Shown piece after piece: positions 1 to 11,264 of a stretch of DNA of 64,000 nt. A program made the translations under genes and the position numbers. The notes under the pieces are model-generated. The model saw only the letters and a program-made list of their open reading frames with translations. It was not told where the DNA came from and did not search any database. Positions within the stretch are counted from its first letter, which is position 1. Every line of letters begins with the position of its first letter. Source of the stretch: Doryteuthis pealeii (Eukaryota > Mollusca > Cephalopoda > Myopsida > Loliginidae); contig CM042160.1 in assembly GCA_023376005.1 (NCBI GenBank), positions 87,803,805 through 87,867,804 on the forward strand. Reading direction: 5' to 3'.

Positions 1-95
1 ACCAAGACAAGATGTTATAAGATTCCAAAGACGGCCAGAAGAATAGAGTAAGAAAGAAGTAAGTAAAGAAGTAGGGTATGCAATAATATAACTTC
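1..95 (+). repeat. LTR-like fragment related to the 34864-35265 LTR
   Basis: The first ~95 bases share order and short blocks (for example GGCCAGAAGAATAGA and a following purine-rich stretch) with the reverse complement of the LTR at 34864-35265. It is cut by the window edge, so boundaries are unknown. The assignment is by eye. Confidence 0.35.
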
Positions 96-109
96 TACTT
101 TAAGGACAG

Positions 110-281
110 ATCAGTGGACAAGGATTAAGTGATACTACATCTTTCTACTTCAAGAAAGGATCAAATTTTATGCCATAAGAGATCCCCACTGTAAAAAATG
201 CTTTCAACTACTGGATCAGTGGACAAGGATTAAAACTGATTCTACATCTTTCTACTTGATGAAAGGATCAAATTTTATGGC
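110..281. repeat. Two diverged direct copies of a ~60-bp block
   Basis: The block containing GATCAGTGGACAAGGATTA, a CTACATCTTTCTACTT core and GGATCAAATTTTATG occurs twice, at about 110-172 and 212-281. No coding potential is seen. Confidence 0.6.
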
Positions 282-354
282 CACATAAATCGTAATGCAG
301 TCCTTATAATGATTCTTTTGTGCCCTTCTGTGACAATTGGCCAGTAGAGAGTTA

Positions 355-726
355 GGTAATCTGAACATTAGCTACATAAATGAGAGTAACCTCCCCTTGT
401 TTATTTACTTGCTTTTGGTCATAAATGAGAGTAACCTCCCCTTGTTTATTTCACTTTGAGGAAGCCATATGCTTTTGGTCTGTCATTTTCATTTCACCGT
501 AAATCTACACTCAAAAATACGAATTTGTTTGAATCAATACAACTGAATGTTTTAACACGAAAATATCATAAAATGTGTTCTTAATTGTGCTTGCGCATTA
601 TTTGAAATGAACTTAATTGTTATTAAGAACAAGACAATGCTTCAAAGACGTCTGCAAGAAAGACCTGCCACATCAAATAAACAAGGGGAGGTTACTCTCA
701 TTTATGTAGCTAATGTACAGATTACC
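355..726. mobile_element. MITE family 1, full copy with ~46-bp terminal inverted repeats
   Basis: The left end GGTAATCTGAACATTAGC and the right end are inverted copies with one mismatch over about 46 bp, enclosing the GAGAGTAACCTCCCCTTG block. The interior has no ORF. Part of the left arm is directly duplicated near 380-440. A shortened copy is at 24843-25014 and a partial one at 19695-19947. Confidence 0.75.
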
Positions 727-744
727 AAGAGTTAGTTGTCAAGA

Positions 745-1045
745 GTGATTTTGGGCAGGCGATGATTCCTCATTTTACTTGCTGTCCATTGTATCTGATG
801 AGAGCACCACGGGAATCCGTTTTCCTTTAATATGTTCGGTCTCTGGTTGCATCTTGCCAACTGCCTATGGAGATTTTAAATTTCTCTAGGTTTCTCTTGA
901 TGTTGTCTTTGTACCTGAGCTTTGGTCTACCGATTCCAAATGATCCCTCTCTTTCAGTTGAGAATACAGAATCTGTTTTGGTATTCTGTCATCCTCCAAG
1001 TCTGTTTCAATGGTCTCATAAAATGCAGCTAATAGATCTAACACA
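745..1045 (-). pseudogene. Decayed LINE ORF2 C-terminal fragment
   Basis: Read on the minus strand, two frames give pieces of a module found at the C-terminal end of many metazoan LINE polyproteins. One piece has RIPKQILYSQLK. The other has GRPKLRYKDNIKRNL followed by a Trp-containing stretch (ISIGSWQDATRDR) and a stop. A frameshift lies between them near 930. The zinc-finger fragment at 24282-24486 is the part that normally follows this module, so both are probably debris of one LINE family. No reverse transcriptase domain is present. Confidence 0.55.
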
Positions 1046-1236
1046 AACAACATCTGGAAAATGAATCTGATAAAATGAAATTAGTTGGGAGAGAGGGGGG
1101 GGGGATGCTTTCTGACCAAATAATAATGGATACAGCTTATATATATATATATATTTATTTATATTAGTGTAAATTTTTTTTTATAGGCATAAAAAGCCTA
1201 TTAAAAATGTGACCTAAATTACCATATATACATCGA

Positions 1237-1470
1237 AGCTGTTTGCATTTCACATGGTGCTAATACCCTTGGGAAAGGTATGAATCCAATTCTCACTCCA
1301 GCTATGGGTAAATAGCAGGGCAGACTGGGCTCTTTAACCATGGCTAGGTAACCAGTCTAGGAGAAGGAAAACTCTGAATTCAAACCTGCTAAACTCCACT
1401 TAAGTAATTGACCTTGTGTCGCATCCTGCTCGTGCAGAGGGGTTGATATATGAGAGATTTAAAAAAATTA
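1237..1470 (+). repeat. SINE family B copy (3' body)
   Basis: It holds the family-B body: GCTGTTTGCATTTCACAT, CCCTTGGGAAAGGTATGAAT, AGCTATGGGTAAATAG and a terminal GTGTCGCATCCTGCTC. The tRNA-like head is absent, so this is a 5'-truncated copy. Better copies are at 57483-57745 (+) and 57132-57400 (-). Confidence 0.7.
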
Positions 1471-1660
1471 TCTGCACTCTTGTTTTATGGAAGCCAAGCT
1501 CATCGTGGATGATTTGTTAGACAGAACCATGACTAATCTGCAGAAAACAAGCTACCTCATTGATGATAACTAGCTGGTACACCATTACCATCTCTGAAGC
1601 TTGCTAAATCTTCTCATCAGTAGCGGAGGTTGACGGGCATCCTGCTCCCTCTTCATCCAA

Positions 1661-1741
1661 AGCAAAACTTCCTTTGAATTTTAAGTGTCTGGACAATACA
1701 CTTGTCCAGACACTTAAAATTCAAAGAAAGTTTTGCTTTTA
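1661..1741. repeat. Perfect-arm hairpin (foldback)
   Basis: About 30-bp near-perfect inverted arms, with TTTTAAGTGTCTGGACAA on one side and its complement on the other, surround a TACAC loop. It interrupts two copies of a block ending GCTCCCTCTTCATC (1620-1660 and 1850-1900). Confidence 0.7.
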
Positions 1742-1964
1742 CAGCTGGAATAACTTATACTTATTTCAATTGAATAAATGGTAAAAGATCTATTTATTTA
1801 ATATCCTTCAGACTTATCTATATTATTGTATGTTTGTTCGACACCCCCTCTCATCAGTGATGGAGGTTGATGGGCATCTTGCTCCCTCTTCATGCATTAC
1901 ACTTGTCCATCCACTTTTAAATTTCTCTATCCGCAGTAGTACACTGTCCATGTATTGTGTTTTT

Positions 1965-2570
1965 ACCTCTGACTCCCCCAACGGAGCCACCTGTTGGCCG
2001 TGGGTGGCGACCCATGATGTTTAAGGATAGAGCCCAGGTGGCTGAGCAGTTCATGACTTGCAATACTCCACTTTGGGGCGGTCGGAGAGGCCCCCTCCGA
2101 TCAATCAGCTGGTCACGTCAAGCTCTGATGTGCTGCTTTTTACCTAATAATTAAGCTGTAACAGTGATAACATTTTAAAAGCACCTATATGATTACCCCA
2201 ACCCTATTGCCCTTATGGCAACCCTCAATCCTTCTTATCATATGAGCGCTAGAAGGCGTTGGCTGAGGGTCTACATGGCTTGGGAATGACGTTAAACTCT
2301 ATCTGATAGTGAGGTTCCAGTTTTGGAGGTTTGGGGAATGTTGAGCACCCCTTCATCACCATTGCTCTCTGGTCCACTCTGACCCGGAGTGGAAGTACCT
2401 GTTAGGGTCCCATCTATGGGTTAAATAGAAAAACATGAGTTTATAAACAAAATTGTATTATCCATTAAAAATGAAATTATTTCAAAACTTTGTTTACCAA
2501 TAGAAGTATTCGGCATAAAATAACCCAAGGGGTACATGCCGTAAAACCCAACCAACCAAACCCTGACACT
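1965..2570 (-). repeat. Repeat family C, long copy
   Basis: About 600 bp of a dispersed repeat, also at 36120-36715 and 62360-62830 (+) and in pieces at 32780-32910, 56180-56460 and 41016-41065. Landmarks are AACCCATAGATGGGACC, CTAACAGGTACTACC, ACCAATCATATAGGTGC-like blocks and GGGTCGCCACCCACGGCC. No tRNA head or ORF is seen, and its class is unknown. Confidence 0.7.
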
Positions 2571-2747
2571 CCTCCTGACCAGAGAAATCTGGTCACTTCC
2601 TTGGTGCATACTGGTCCAGCCATAAAGACAGCAAGAAAAATGGTGTGATCAGGCTGAAACTTCAATCACATGACCACAACAGTGCCAACTATAAACATTG
2701 CATGAACAGAACGCAGTGTGACAATAATAAACATGTTATGGTGAAAG

Positions 2748-2970
2748 GGCCGGGTTAGCTCAGTCGGTAGAGCATTTGGCTAGAAACCACAAGGTTCCTA
2801 GTTTGATACCGGTCCTCGCCAACTCAGCGTATGAGTAGCACAGCGATCTGTAATGAGCTGGTGGTAGGTGTGGCGCTCCACCTCAGATGCTAAAACAATC
2901 TCCTTGGTCTAGCGCTAGTGAAAAGGAGATAGACTCCCTCACCGACTGGCTGATACCGACTTTAGGCCGC
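2748..2970 (+). repeat. SINE family A (tRNA-headed), near full length
   Basis: The head has pol III A-box-like TTAGCTCAGTCGGTAGAGCA and B-box-like GGTTCCTAGTTTGATACC sequence. The body has CTCAGCGTATGAGTAGCACAG, GGTGTGGCGCTCCACCTC and CTTGGTCTAGCGCTAGTGAA and ends GACTTTAGGCCGC. It resembles tRNA-derived octopus SINEs. Other copies are listed separately on both strands. Confidence 0.85.
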
Positions 2971-3372
2971 TTTATAAATTGAATTTTGAAGACTTCATTT
3001 TTAAGCAAGAAATTTGGTGTCAACTTATACATGACTAATACCCTTACCACCCTCGGGTAAGTGAAGTAAAAATAAATCATAAGGTCCCAGGGGAACATTC
3101 TCCCAGGCAGCACCTGATCTTCGCCAAAAGTGGGTAAGGGCCAGGTTTATTGCCCAGTGCCCGAGGCACCTCTCAAGAGGAAAACTGATTTTTTTGCATG
3201 AGCTTTGGTTTGTGTGTAGCTCCCATTGTAAAAAAGACTTTAATCTCGCCTGGTGGGAGGTCAGGATAATAAATACCTATACACTAGTAAGAAGTTTGAA
3301 ATTCAATAATAATAATAATAATAAGTATTATGAACAAATCTTTAGCTTTAAGAATTACAGAAATTAAGTTTA

Positions 3373-3999
3373 CTAGCAAATATATGCACCCTCCGGGTGC
3401 AAGTATTTAAGTTTTAACGTAATAAAATATTGTATTAAATTAGAAAGGCTAATGAAACTAAATAAGAATACAGATAAAAAGATTTGAAACAGAGGGAGTA
3501 TAATAAAAAATGGAACAACTGAAACTTACTCTTCCATCACTCTCGTCTTTCATTGTTATTTTTTCTAATTTAACTATTTAGTTAAAAGAGGAAGTAAAGA
3601 ATAAAATGACAGTTATTTTATCTTGTTAATGGATTTCATTTAAGATTCATTGAAGAGATTTTTGCTTATATTCATTAAAATAAAACCAAACAGTTAGAAA
3701 TCAATAATACCAAGCACATATTTATTAAATTCGATTTTTTAATATTAATATGCAAATTAACCTTCCCGTTCACACTGTAAACCGCTATTTTATTGTATAT
3801 ATAAATATAATTGCATGTTGTCAGTATGTAGACATAGTTAACAGTATTAATAATGTAAGACAATTTTATTAATAACTGAGGTTTAGATAAAAATAAAATC
3901 ATGGAGAATGTGATGTCAATAACTAAGAGAATTGTGACTTGAGTAGGAATATAGTTTCGGTTACAGACAGAAAAACACACAATCTCCATTATAATAAGA
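3373..3999 (-). mobile_element. Non-autonomous Helitron, copy 1
   Basis: On the minus strand it begins TCTTATTATAATGGAGATTG directly after a host A (4000). It ends with a 7-bp hairpin TGCACCC-GGA-GGGTGCA, then TATATTTG and CTAG directly before a host T. These are the TC 5' end, 3' hairpin and CTRR end of Helitrons, inserted between A and T. Copy 2 at 37115-37755 has the same termini. No Rep/helicase ORF is present. Confidence 0.8.
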
Positions 4000-4014
4000 T
4001 ATATATATCATTTT

Positions 4015-4505
4015 TTTGGAGGATATGTGCTTAATTGAAGTCATACCTAATTTTGAAAATTAATTAGTTAATAATGAATTTAGGCGGGCATATATGTTCA
4101 AATGTAAGGCTCTCCAAAAATTGTCGGCTAAAAGCCATGAAAAAAAAAAAAAAACACATTTGTTTGTTTACTTACCCTCATACTGTCATGTAGCAAGTCG
4201 ATAAAAAGTGGAATATAAATAAGTTTCAAAACAAACGAAGAATCTGGGAATGGCCAGTTAGTGTAACGGTTAGAGACTTTGCCTGTCATCTTGACAGTCG
4301 AGGTTTCGAGTCACACACGGAGCAGTCTCCCATGTCTATAACCTTGCTGATGAGACCTAATAGGTCAAAATGTAAATTCAGAGATTGTCATTTTCTCGAC
4401 TTGTTTAGCCTTACATTTGAACATATATGCCGCCTAAAATTCATTAATTATTAACTAATTTTCAAAATTAGGTATGACTTCAATTAAGCACATATCCTCC
4501 AAAAC
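4015..4505. mobile_element. Foldback element with ~88-bp inverted repeats and an internal tRNA-like insert
   Basis: The left arm (about 4019-4106) starting GGAGGATATGTGCTTAATTG is the inverse of the right arm (about 4411-4500). A 65-bp direct repeat containing GCTAAAAGCCAT and TTTGTTTGTTTACTTACC flanks the interior at about 4110-4180 and 4495-4560, suggesting nested insertions. Confidence 0.65.
4250..4330 (+). repeat. tRNA-Asp-like SINE head or tRNA pseudogene
   Basis: A D-arm-like TTAGTGTAACGGTTAGAG, an anticodon-loop-like CTGTCAT (GTC anticodon) and a T-arm-like GGTTTCGAGTC (one base longer than GGTTCGAGTC) are in tRNA order. The acceptor arms do not pair well, so a working tRNA gene is unlikely. 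Confidence 0.5.
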
Positions 4506-4572
4506 TTGTCAGCTAAAAGCCATATAAAAAATAAACATTTGTTTGTTTACTTACCCTCATATATATTATTGT

Positions 4573-4695
4573 AAGGAGCTAATAGTAGGTGTGGTGCTTC
4601 TCCTAAGATGCCAAAAACTATCTCCTTGGTCTAGCACTAGTGAAAAGGGGATAGACTCCTCTGTCTGGCTGATATCGACTTTAGGCCACCCTGAT
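4573..4695 (+). repeat. SINE family A, 5'-truncated
   Basis: Body only: GGAGCTAATAGTAGGTGTGG, CTCCTTGGTCTAGCACTAGT and the terminal CGACTTTAGGCC. Confidence 0.75.
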
Positions 4696-4921
4696 GACTT
4701 TTTTTTTTATATATATTATAGTAGGTAATATGGTTGCTATATTTGTAGGTAGATAGTGTTCAATATCACAATCTATCAACTCTGCCTTCAAAAATCCAGT
4801 CCCCCCTCCCTATAAACAAACTGCTAAACCAATTTCCCATTTGGTTTGAAGATTGTATAGGTGAGAAACTGTCAGTAACTAGGTGTTGACACCATGTCCA
4901 CACTACCTTAACTTATATATC

Positions 4922-5160
4922 TATACAAGGTGTGTCAAAAAAAGTAGAGATTTTTTTAATACTTTGACACACCTTGTATTTTGAAGAAATAAAAAAAAGT
5001 AATGTTCCATTCATTCCCCATTTTTAACTTGGTAAATACAGCTTTAAACTTGGTACTTTTTTTGACACACTTTGTATTCTGAAAAAAAAATTTAAATGAA
5101 TGGAACTTTTCAGAATACAAGGTGTGTCTTGATACTTTTAGACACACCTTGTATATATAT
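4922..5160. mobile_element. Tandem mariner-type terminal inverted repeats
   Basis: ACAAGGTGTGTCAAAA and its complement occur repeatedly (4926, 4963-4979, about 5065, 5118, 5135-5150), forming back-to-back hairpins flanked by TA. This is the look of Tc1/mariner-derived MITE ends; no transposase is present. Confidence 0.6.
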
Positions 5161-5164
5161 ATAT

Positions 5165-5540
5165 ATATCTACACGGTATGTGAAATTGAAGCTTTATTAT
5201 CAATTGGGACATAATAAAATCACTTTTATTCTACAATATAAAAAATATCGTTATTTTCTGCAAAGCCGATCACTTAAGCTTTTTTTTTTTTTTAACCCCA
5301 ATATTTTCTTCCTACATTTAACACATTTTTGTTTGGATCAATTTGAAAAACAAGAAAAGAAAAAGTAGCAGCAAAAGAAAGAAAAAAAAAAAAAGGCATT
5401 CATTAACAGTTTTGTTTTTTTTTTATTCAGTTATTGTCTATCTTGATTAATTTGTGGATCTACTGATGATGCAAAATTGATAACAAAGACTTGGTTAAAA
5501 AAAATTTGAAATTTACATTTTAATATCTATAAAATTACTT
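5165..5540. other. AT-rich sequence without recognised features
   Basis: Poly-A and poly-T runs and AT-rich spacer. The ORFs here show no domain-like composition. Confidence 0.6.
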
Positions 5541-5544
5541 ATAT

Positions 5545-5875
5545 ATATGATGGAGGTTGGGAAACTTTTTTGGTTGTATTGGAAGCATGGGAAAATATAA
5601 GATTAGGAATAATAACCAAAATTCAAAGTGATGAATATTATGTTATTTTTAATTTTATTTATTAATCCTAATATTTCAGGTGGACATCCACCCTTTTTGT
5701 CAGAGGAAGCCTCTGTAGACTGACTGTTTTTGACAAAGGGTGAAATATTAAGACTAATAAATAAGATTAAAAACAACACGATATTCATCACTTTGAATTT
5801 TGGTTATTATTCCTTATCTTATATTTTTCCATGCTTCCAATACAACTAAAAAGTTTCCCAACATTCATCACAAAT
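5545..5875. mobile_element. Foldback element, ~330 bp
   Basis: The left arm (TTGGGAAACTTTTTTGGTTG, GCATGGGAAAATATAAGA) is mirrored by the right arm ending at about 5870. The centre carries two hairpin-prone segments (GTGGACATCCACC and CAGAGGAAGCCTCTG). No ORF is seen. Confidence 0.7.
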
Positions 5876-5879
5876 AGAT

Positions 5880-7430
5880 ATTAAAAAAAAAAAAAAAAAA
5901 TTAAAAAAAAAAAAAAGCATATGTGGACTCCCTAACAACATTACTTATATCTATAATAATAATTAAAAAAATGAAAAAAAAAAACAAAAAAAAAACGGTT
6001 GATGTATTTTTACATCAGTAGATAACAGCAGCAAAAAAAAAAAAAAAAAAAAAAAATTAAGAAAAAACATTTTTTTTTTTTTTTTAAATTTAAAGAAAAA
6101 AATACAACAAAGCTTTGTAATAATTTACATGTAACAAGAGAGAACATTTTTGGTCATTGGGATAAAAAAAGACTTTGTACATACTTGCTTCCAATGAACA
6201 ATTTAATGACTAAAACAAAAGCAGGAATTTTTTTTTTGTCATTTCAATGAGGGTAAGAGGGTGGGGGGAGTCTTTCTGCCCCTTTCCTATCATAAGAATT
6301 TGGGAAGAGGAGGGGTTAAGTCTTTCTTCTATTACAAGATTTTTTCCACAACACAATTCAATTAATCAAATCTGAAGAGGTGAACATCTGGGTAAAAGCA
6401 CTCACCCCCCCCCCCTTTTCACACATGCATATATGTCCAGATACTCAGGTGTCAGTCTTTGCACATGTTTGTAGATATATCCCCCCTCCCTCTTTCAACA
6501 TGTGATATACATTAATAAGTATTAGTGACACTTTTGACATATTTGGAATAAATAAGTATTGTTCATCTAATGAGAATAACTTTCAAATATTCGCAGGTTG
6601 GAGATTAAAAAAAAAAAAAAAAGAAATGTTTCTTATATGAATTGATATGACTGTGTGTGTCATATAGATGTACTTAAAAGTCAAATAATAAATGAAAAAA
6701 AGGCAGAAAAATGATCATCGCCAAAATTTGTTGCATTCTTATTTCCTCCTCTGATAATGAACCTTTGAAGAAAGAAAAGAAAAAAAAAAGCTTATGACAA
6801 CAGAAAGAAAAGCCTATGAAGAAAAACAAGAAAAAAGACTATGACCAAAAAAAAAAAAGCCTGACAAAAAAAAAAAAGCCTATGGCAAAAAAAAGTCTAT
6901 GAAGAAAAAAAACGAAAAAAAAAAAAAAAAGTCTATGAAAAAAAAACGAAAAAAAAAAAAAAAGCCTATGAAGAAGAAAGAAAAAAAAAAAAAAGGGGTA
7001 ACAGTAAAAATTAAGAAAACCATATTGATTTTCTTTTCAGTAACCTATGTCTATTTTAACCCTTTGAACTGAAACCGTCAATATTTGTACTCCTAACTTA
7101 GTAGTAGCACATAAACCCAGGTGGCCTGAATTTCATCCGGGGATTCCACCACTTCTACTTCATTACTGCCAATAAAATGTTCAAATTTTAGATATAATTT
7201 TATTAATTTAAAAAGAAAAAAAAAAATGTCTATAGAATGTTTATAAATTGTTATTCAACCATTTTACACGTTAAATAACGGTTTACAATATTTTACATTT
7301 TCAGCTACTTTTCAAGCCAGGAGCCCCAAGGGTCATAGGAGGACCAGGATTCTAAGGGTTAAAGACTAAAAGAGTGAGAGAGAGAAAAAAAAAAAAAAAG
7401 GAATTTAAGTGATATTTGCAAAATGTTTTA
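5880..7430. repeat. A-rich low-complexity tract
   Basis: Many A homopolymers of 10-26 bases. At 6785-6990 a degenerate tandem of AAGCCTATGA-type words alternates with A runs (about eight copies). No gene is seen. Confidence 0.75.
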
Positions 7431-7862
7431 ATTTACAATGTAACACTCAATTCAGTTATTACAGACATGGTGAAAAAAGGGGGGGGGTGTATGGCAAAGA
7501 ATGAAATGAAGACGACCCCTCTTCTCCCAAATTCCCAAAAAGAAAAGTAAAATAATTAATACCATGAGGCATAATGGATTTACGGTATCTTAGGTTATAC
7601 AAGTGTGAAAGACTTGTCACAGATTTTAAATATCAATACCCGAGCCACAACATGGGTGGTTATTTGTTTTTTCGTCAAACAGGCAACATTTTTAGCGAGA
7701 GGAGCAGAAATAAAAAGATTTACAGAAGAAATACAAACCAATCAGAAATAGCAGTTACTTTTATCATCTAAGCAAACATCTTCTTAGCAAGGAAATAATT
7801 TTGTCACCATTTAAGTAATGGACTGTTAGTTCTGGCAGATAAGACAAAATTTTCAGATAATG

Positions 7863-7866
<4 letters not shown>

Positions 7867-7936
<70 letters not shown>

Positions 7937-7948
7937 ATGTATGTATAT
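7867..7948. repeat. Compound microsatellite (AT)n(GT)n(ATGT)n
   Basis: Uninterrupted AT dinucleotides pass into GT and then ATGT tetranucleotides. Confidence 0.95.
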
Positions 7949-7949
7949 A

Positions 7950-9423
7950 AATAGTATTTCTTTTAAAGAAATCACAATTTTGATTTTAACTTGAGAAAGA
8001 TCAAATAAATATTAGCCTCTTCCTCACTAGGAGCTCCAGAAATGACGCCATTTGTTTAGTGTATATAATTGGAATTTTAAAAAACAAAAAATAAATTTAA
8101 TTCTTCACCTGATATTAAAATACTTTTGTGAATGTAGCACTTTAGATGCTATTACTAATGTAAAATTGAGTAAATGATACATTCCTGGTTTCTTTTCGGA
8201 TACCAGTTTCGGTTTATTTTTAATGTCTACTAACAAAAGCAGCAACTAGTGAATTTGTTTATAACTAATTACTAAATGGCAACCCTTACTTATAGAATTC
8301 TATGCAACTATAAAAATCCTTGTCTTGCAAATGAACAGCGACTCAAGAGGTCAGTTTATATATAACAAATTTTTTCAGTAAGGCATTTTTCAAGTACCTT
8401 TAAGATTTATAAAGAAGGCTCCATGCTTTTACAACTCTAACTTTTAATTTCTGGTATATAATAAAAAAATTAAAAAAAAAAAAAAAAGACTATATTTTGC
8501 TATATTTTCTAATTAATGTTGAATATAGCAGAGAGACATTTTGAAAAATAAAATGTCAGAAAAAAAAATGTTGAGCTGTAGGATTTGCCCAATTTCCGGC
8601 TATTTTTCTTTCTCAAAGATTAGAGAGTCGATAAGAGACGAGTTACGTCCCTTACCTTATAATTACACAAACAAATTTTTAATTCTAGAAAATGTGTTTT
8701 CAAAGTGTTTAACAAACGATTGAGAGAATAAAAAAAAAAAAAAAATTAAGGATGGAATGGAAAAGAAAGCAAAGATTATCAAAAAGATTTTTTTTCTTCT
8801 TTTAATAAAGAATTATTTTTCAGATGATGCAGCGCTTACAAGGCCAATTTTCAAATTATATTCTTAGGAGTTTATTCATAAAAATCAAAGTAGATAAATA
8901 AAAACTAAGCTGAAATCTCTTAAAAACAATTCAGGATTGATGAAATAAATCAAAAAGTATGTTAACGCCCTTTCAGCAGCTCAAACAGGACTTGTAAACC
9001 TTTCTTTTTTTTATTTTTTTTTTTATTGATAATACATTAATTTCTCTAGAAAGGCTTGTGTAATAATATCAATTCTTTTTTAAAAAACTAAATACATCAC
9101 ACAGTGTATTGTAGTCACTGAAATATTTAACTTTAAATTTTATTACTAAATTCACTTTCAAGATAGAGAATCATTTTTTTTTTCCTGTTTCTTTTTAAAC
9201 AATGATGAGAGCTGATGCTTAAATTGCAAATAAAAAGATCACCATTTGAAAAAAAAATAGGGGGAAAATATTTATCGTTTTATCAGATATAGCATAGCAA
9301 TAATAAAATGAATTCTTAAAAATCATTTTTTAAATTTTTTCTTTTTTTTTAAACTTTAAATCTTCTTTTATAGGATTAAAAACATTTTCTTTTTAATGTC
9401 AACAACATTTTTATATAAATAAC

Positions 9424-9454
<31 letters not shown>

Positions 9455-10040
9455 TTAAATAAGTTACCATTTCTTACTCCTCATTCTGAGCTCTTTAAAT
9501 TTTGAAGAATATGATTTTTTTTTTTTGACCAAAGATGTTTCCTCTGAAACAGCTTGAAGAAGCTGTTAATATCATCTTGCTTGACCTTTCTGGATGGAAA
9601 ACCCACCCCCTCATGGCAAGGCTGAAACTAATAAATGATAAGTTTGGTTCCTATGAGTAAAAGAGCTTACTAGTTAGAAAAAAGAACATTGATTTTTTTT
9701 CCATATTTGTATAACTTAATTCATTCAATCTAACAGGAAAAGAAGAAGTGGTAGTACATGGGTACTGTACAGATTTTTTGGCCACATAAAAAAAAAAAAA
9801 AAAAATGGCACCTTTAATTGCGGGGTCGGTCAATTATACAAATATTCCTACCCCAATATTTAGTCTTCACTTTATTTAAAAAAAAAAAAAAATGTTTTTT
9901 TTTTTTTTTTTGAGTCCCTTTAGTTTTTTTGTTGTTGTTATTATAAGATGGAGATTTCTAGTGAAAGAAGATCTCTGGTTTGGTTGGAGGCCGGTGGTTT
10001 TGATATGTGATCTTTCTTACTTTTTTTTTTTTTCATTTTC
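7950..10040. other. AT-rich spacer, no gene recognised
   Basis: Scattered poly-A/poly-T tracts (notably near 9420-9455 and 9895-9910) and unremarkable AT-rich DNA. It lies downstream of the distal syntaxin terminal exon on the minus strand; some of it could be 3'UTR if the polyA signal at 10041 is bypassed. Confidence 0.5.
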
Positions 10041-10046
10041 TTTATT
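10041..10046 (-). terminator. Polyadenylation signal AATAAA for the distal syntaxin isoform
   Basis: AATAAA on the minus strand, 75 nt past the stop codon of exon 10121-10213. The spacing is normal for a short 3'UTR; use is inferred. Confidence 0.5.
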
Positions 10047-10120
10047 TCTTTTAAATCATCAGTGTAATGTGAATGTGGGAGGTCCTCATGTCATCAAAGC
10101 AATCGATGACGTGATGAGAC

Positions 10121-10213
10121 TCAGCTGGTGGCTGCCCAGATTATCAAGCCTAATATGATCACTATGGCCAGCACCACAAGGGCTGATATACACAAGTTCC
10201 GTCGGGCACGTTT
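10121..10213 (-). CDS. Syntaxin-7/12-like, distal alternative terminal exon (membrane anchor b)
   Basis: Terminal coding exon of the Qa-SNARE gene whose other exons lie at 13270-32085. A TTTTTTAG acceptor precedes AAA CGT GCC in phase 0, matching the phase-0 end of exon 21657-21739. It encodes 30 residues: a basic juxtamembrane KRARRN, a Cys, and a hydrophobic tail anchor of about 20 residues containing LGLIIW, then TGA. Syntaxin-7 and -12 tails end similarly, with a basic cluster, Cys and LIIW near the end, so this is probably the ancestral-type anchor. It competes with exon 13270-13368 as last exon. Known family role: membrane fusion at late and early endosomes and lysosomes. Splicing is predicted from sequence only. 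Confidence 0.8.
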   Translation of the reverse strand, partial: KRARRNLCISALVVLAIVIILGLIIWAATS

Positions 10214-10452
10214 CTAAAAAAGACAAAAACAAATTATCACCAAAAGAAAGTGAAAGTCAAAAATAACATTTAGCTACCAAACAACAAAGATACATTTTTT
10301 TCAAAACGAAATTGTAAATTGTACAAAACTGAATCTAAAGCATACTTGATACAATAGTATTTGATAATTTGCTTGAAGCATTGTTAAGTATATTATTATT
10401 TATTTATGCTAAGAAGGCAATTACAATACGTATAAAAATAAAATAATGTTCA

Positions 10453-10489
10453 GTCTTATCGATTTTAAAGAAACTTTATCATCAGAGAC
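10453..10489 (-). ncRNA. Hammerhead-like motif, core-mutated copy
   Basis: Mirror of 10519-10555 in the other arm. CTGATGA, stem II, ATCGAT and stem I are kept, but the first base of GAAA is A, which should abolish catalysis. Confidence 0.45.
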
Positions 10490-10518
10490 ATTTTTTCTGA
10501 AATTACATTTCAGAAAAA

Positions 10519-10555
10519 GTCTCTGATGATAAAGTTTCTTTGAAATCGATAAGAC
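10519..10555 (+). ncRNA. Hammerhead-like ribozyme motif, intact core
   Basis: Order seen: stem I GTCT, CTGATGA, extra T, stem II AAAG-TTT-CTTT, GAAA, palindromic stem III ATCGAT (sharing the last A of GAAA), A at position 17, stem I AGAC. The extra base after CTGATGA departs from the classic core, but it is shared by the other motifs in this window. Small hammerhead variants with minimal stem III, tied to Penelope-like elements and active as dimers, are known. The inverted copy at 10453-10489 has GAAA changed to AAAA. Confidence 0.55.
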
Positions 10556-11264
10556 TGAACATTATTTTATTTTTATACGTATTGTAATTGCTTTCTTAGC
10601 ATAAATAATATTTGATATTTATTTATAATACACATGCAGAAATGCTGATAGATTTTTAATTTAGTGCGTCCTGGGATGCATGGATTAGATTTTAATCTAA
10701 TCTGGAAAATTTGATGGCTCCCAACTCAAGTTTCTTAATAAATTGTAGGATTTTTATTTGTGAACTGGGGAAAGGGAACAGGAAAATTTTCTTTGATGAA
10801 ACAATTAAAGTCATTTAACCCCTACCTTCTACCCCATCTTGGGTACTTCATTTTTTAGAAAATATTGGAATGTATTTACAGAAATATTGGGGAAGAAAAA
10901 AAGACCCCCCCCCCCAAAAAAAAAAACAAAAAAAAAAACAGGAGTATTTACAGTAGCGTCAAGCAATTCCAGAGTTAGGCACAAGGCCAGAAATTCTTTG
11001 GTGATATTGGCAGTGGATTTTTCCTGTTAAAAAAAAATTAAGTTACTTTCTGCCAATTAGCAGAGAACTCACATCCCTGAACTGTTACGAGTTGATTGTG
11101 TGCAATGCATCAGGATGTTTTATGGAAAAATTGCATCCCTAGGTACGTTTCTGGATACGATTTTACTGCATCCTTTTAGATTTTTAATTGTCAGGAATGC
11201 AATGCAGGACACATAACTATCAGCATACAATATATTTAAATTCAAACACGGCATAAAATTTTGT

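Larger units (their letters stand above)
10395..10610. mobile_element. Foldback element with a hammerhead-like motif in each arm
   Basis: The left arm starting TTTATGCTAAGAAGGCAATT is mirrored by the right arm ending at about 10610. Each arm contains CTGATGAT, AAAG-TTT-CTTT and ATCGATAAGAC. The same family, with long AT-rich filler, is at 29325-29935; both share the flank TTTGCTTGAAGCATTGTTAA. Confidence 0.75.

Noticed and set aside
2748..2830. True tRNA gene
   Set aside because: A- and B-box-like blocks are present but there is no acceptor pairing, and the sequence continues into the SINE body repeated elsewhere.
3675..3989. 104-aa minus-strand ORF
   Set aside because: Interior of the Helitron; the other copy has different stops and no domain is recognisable.
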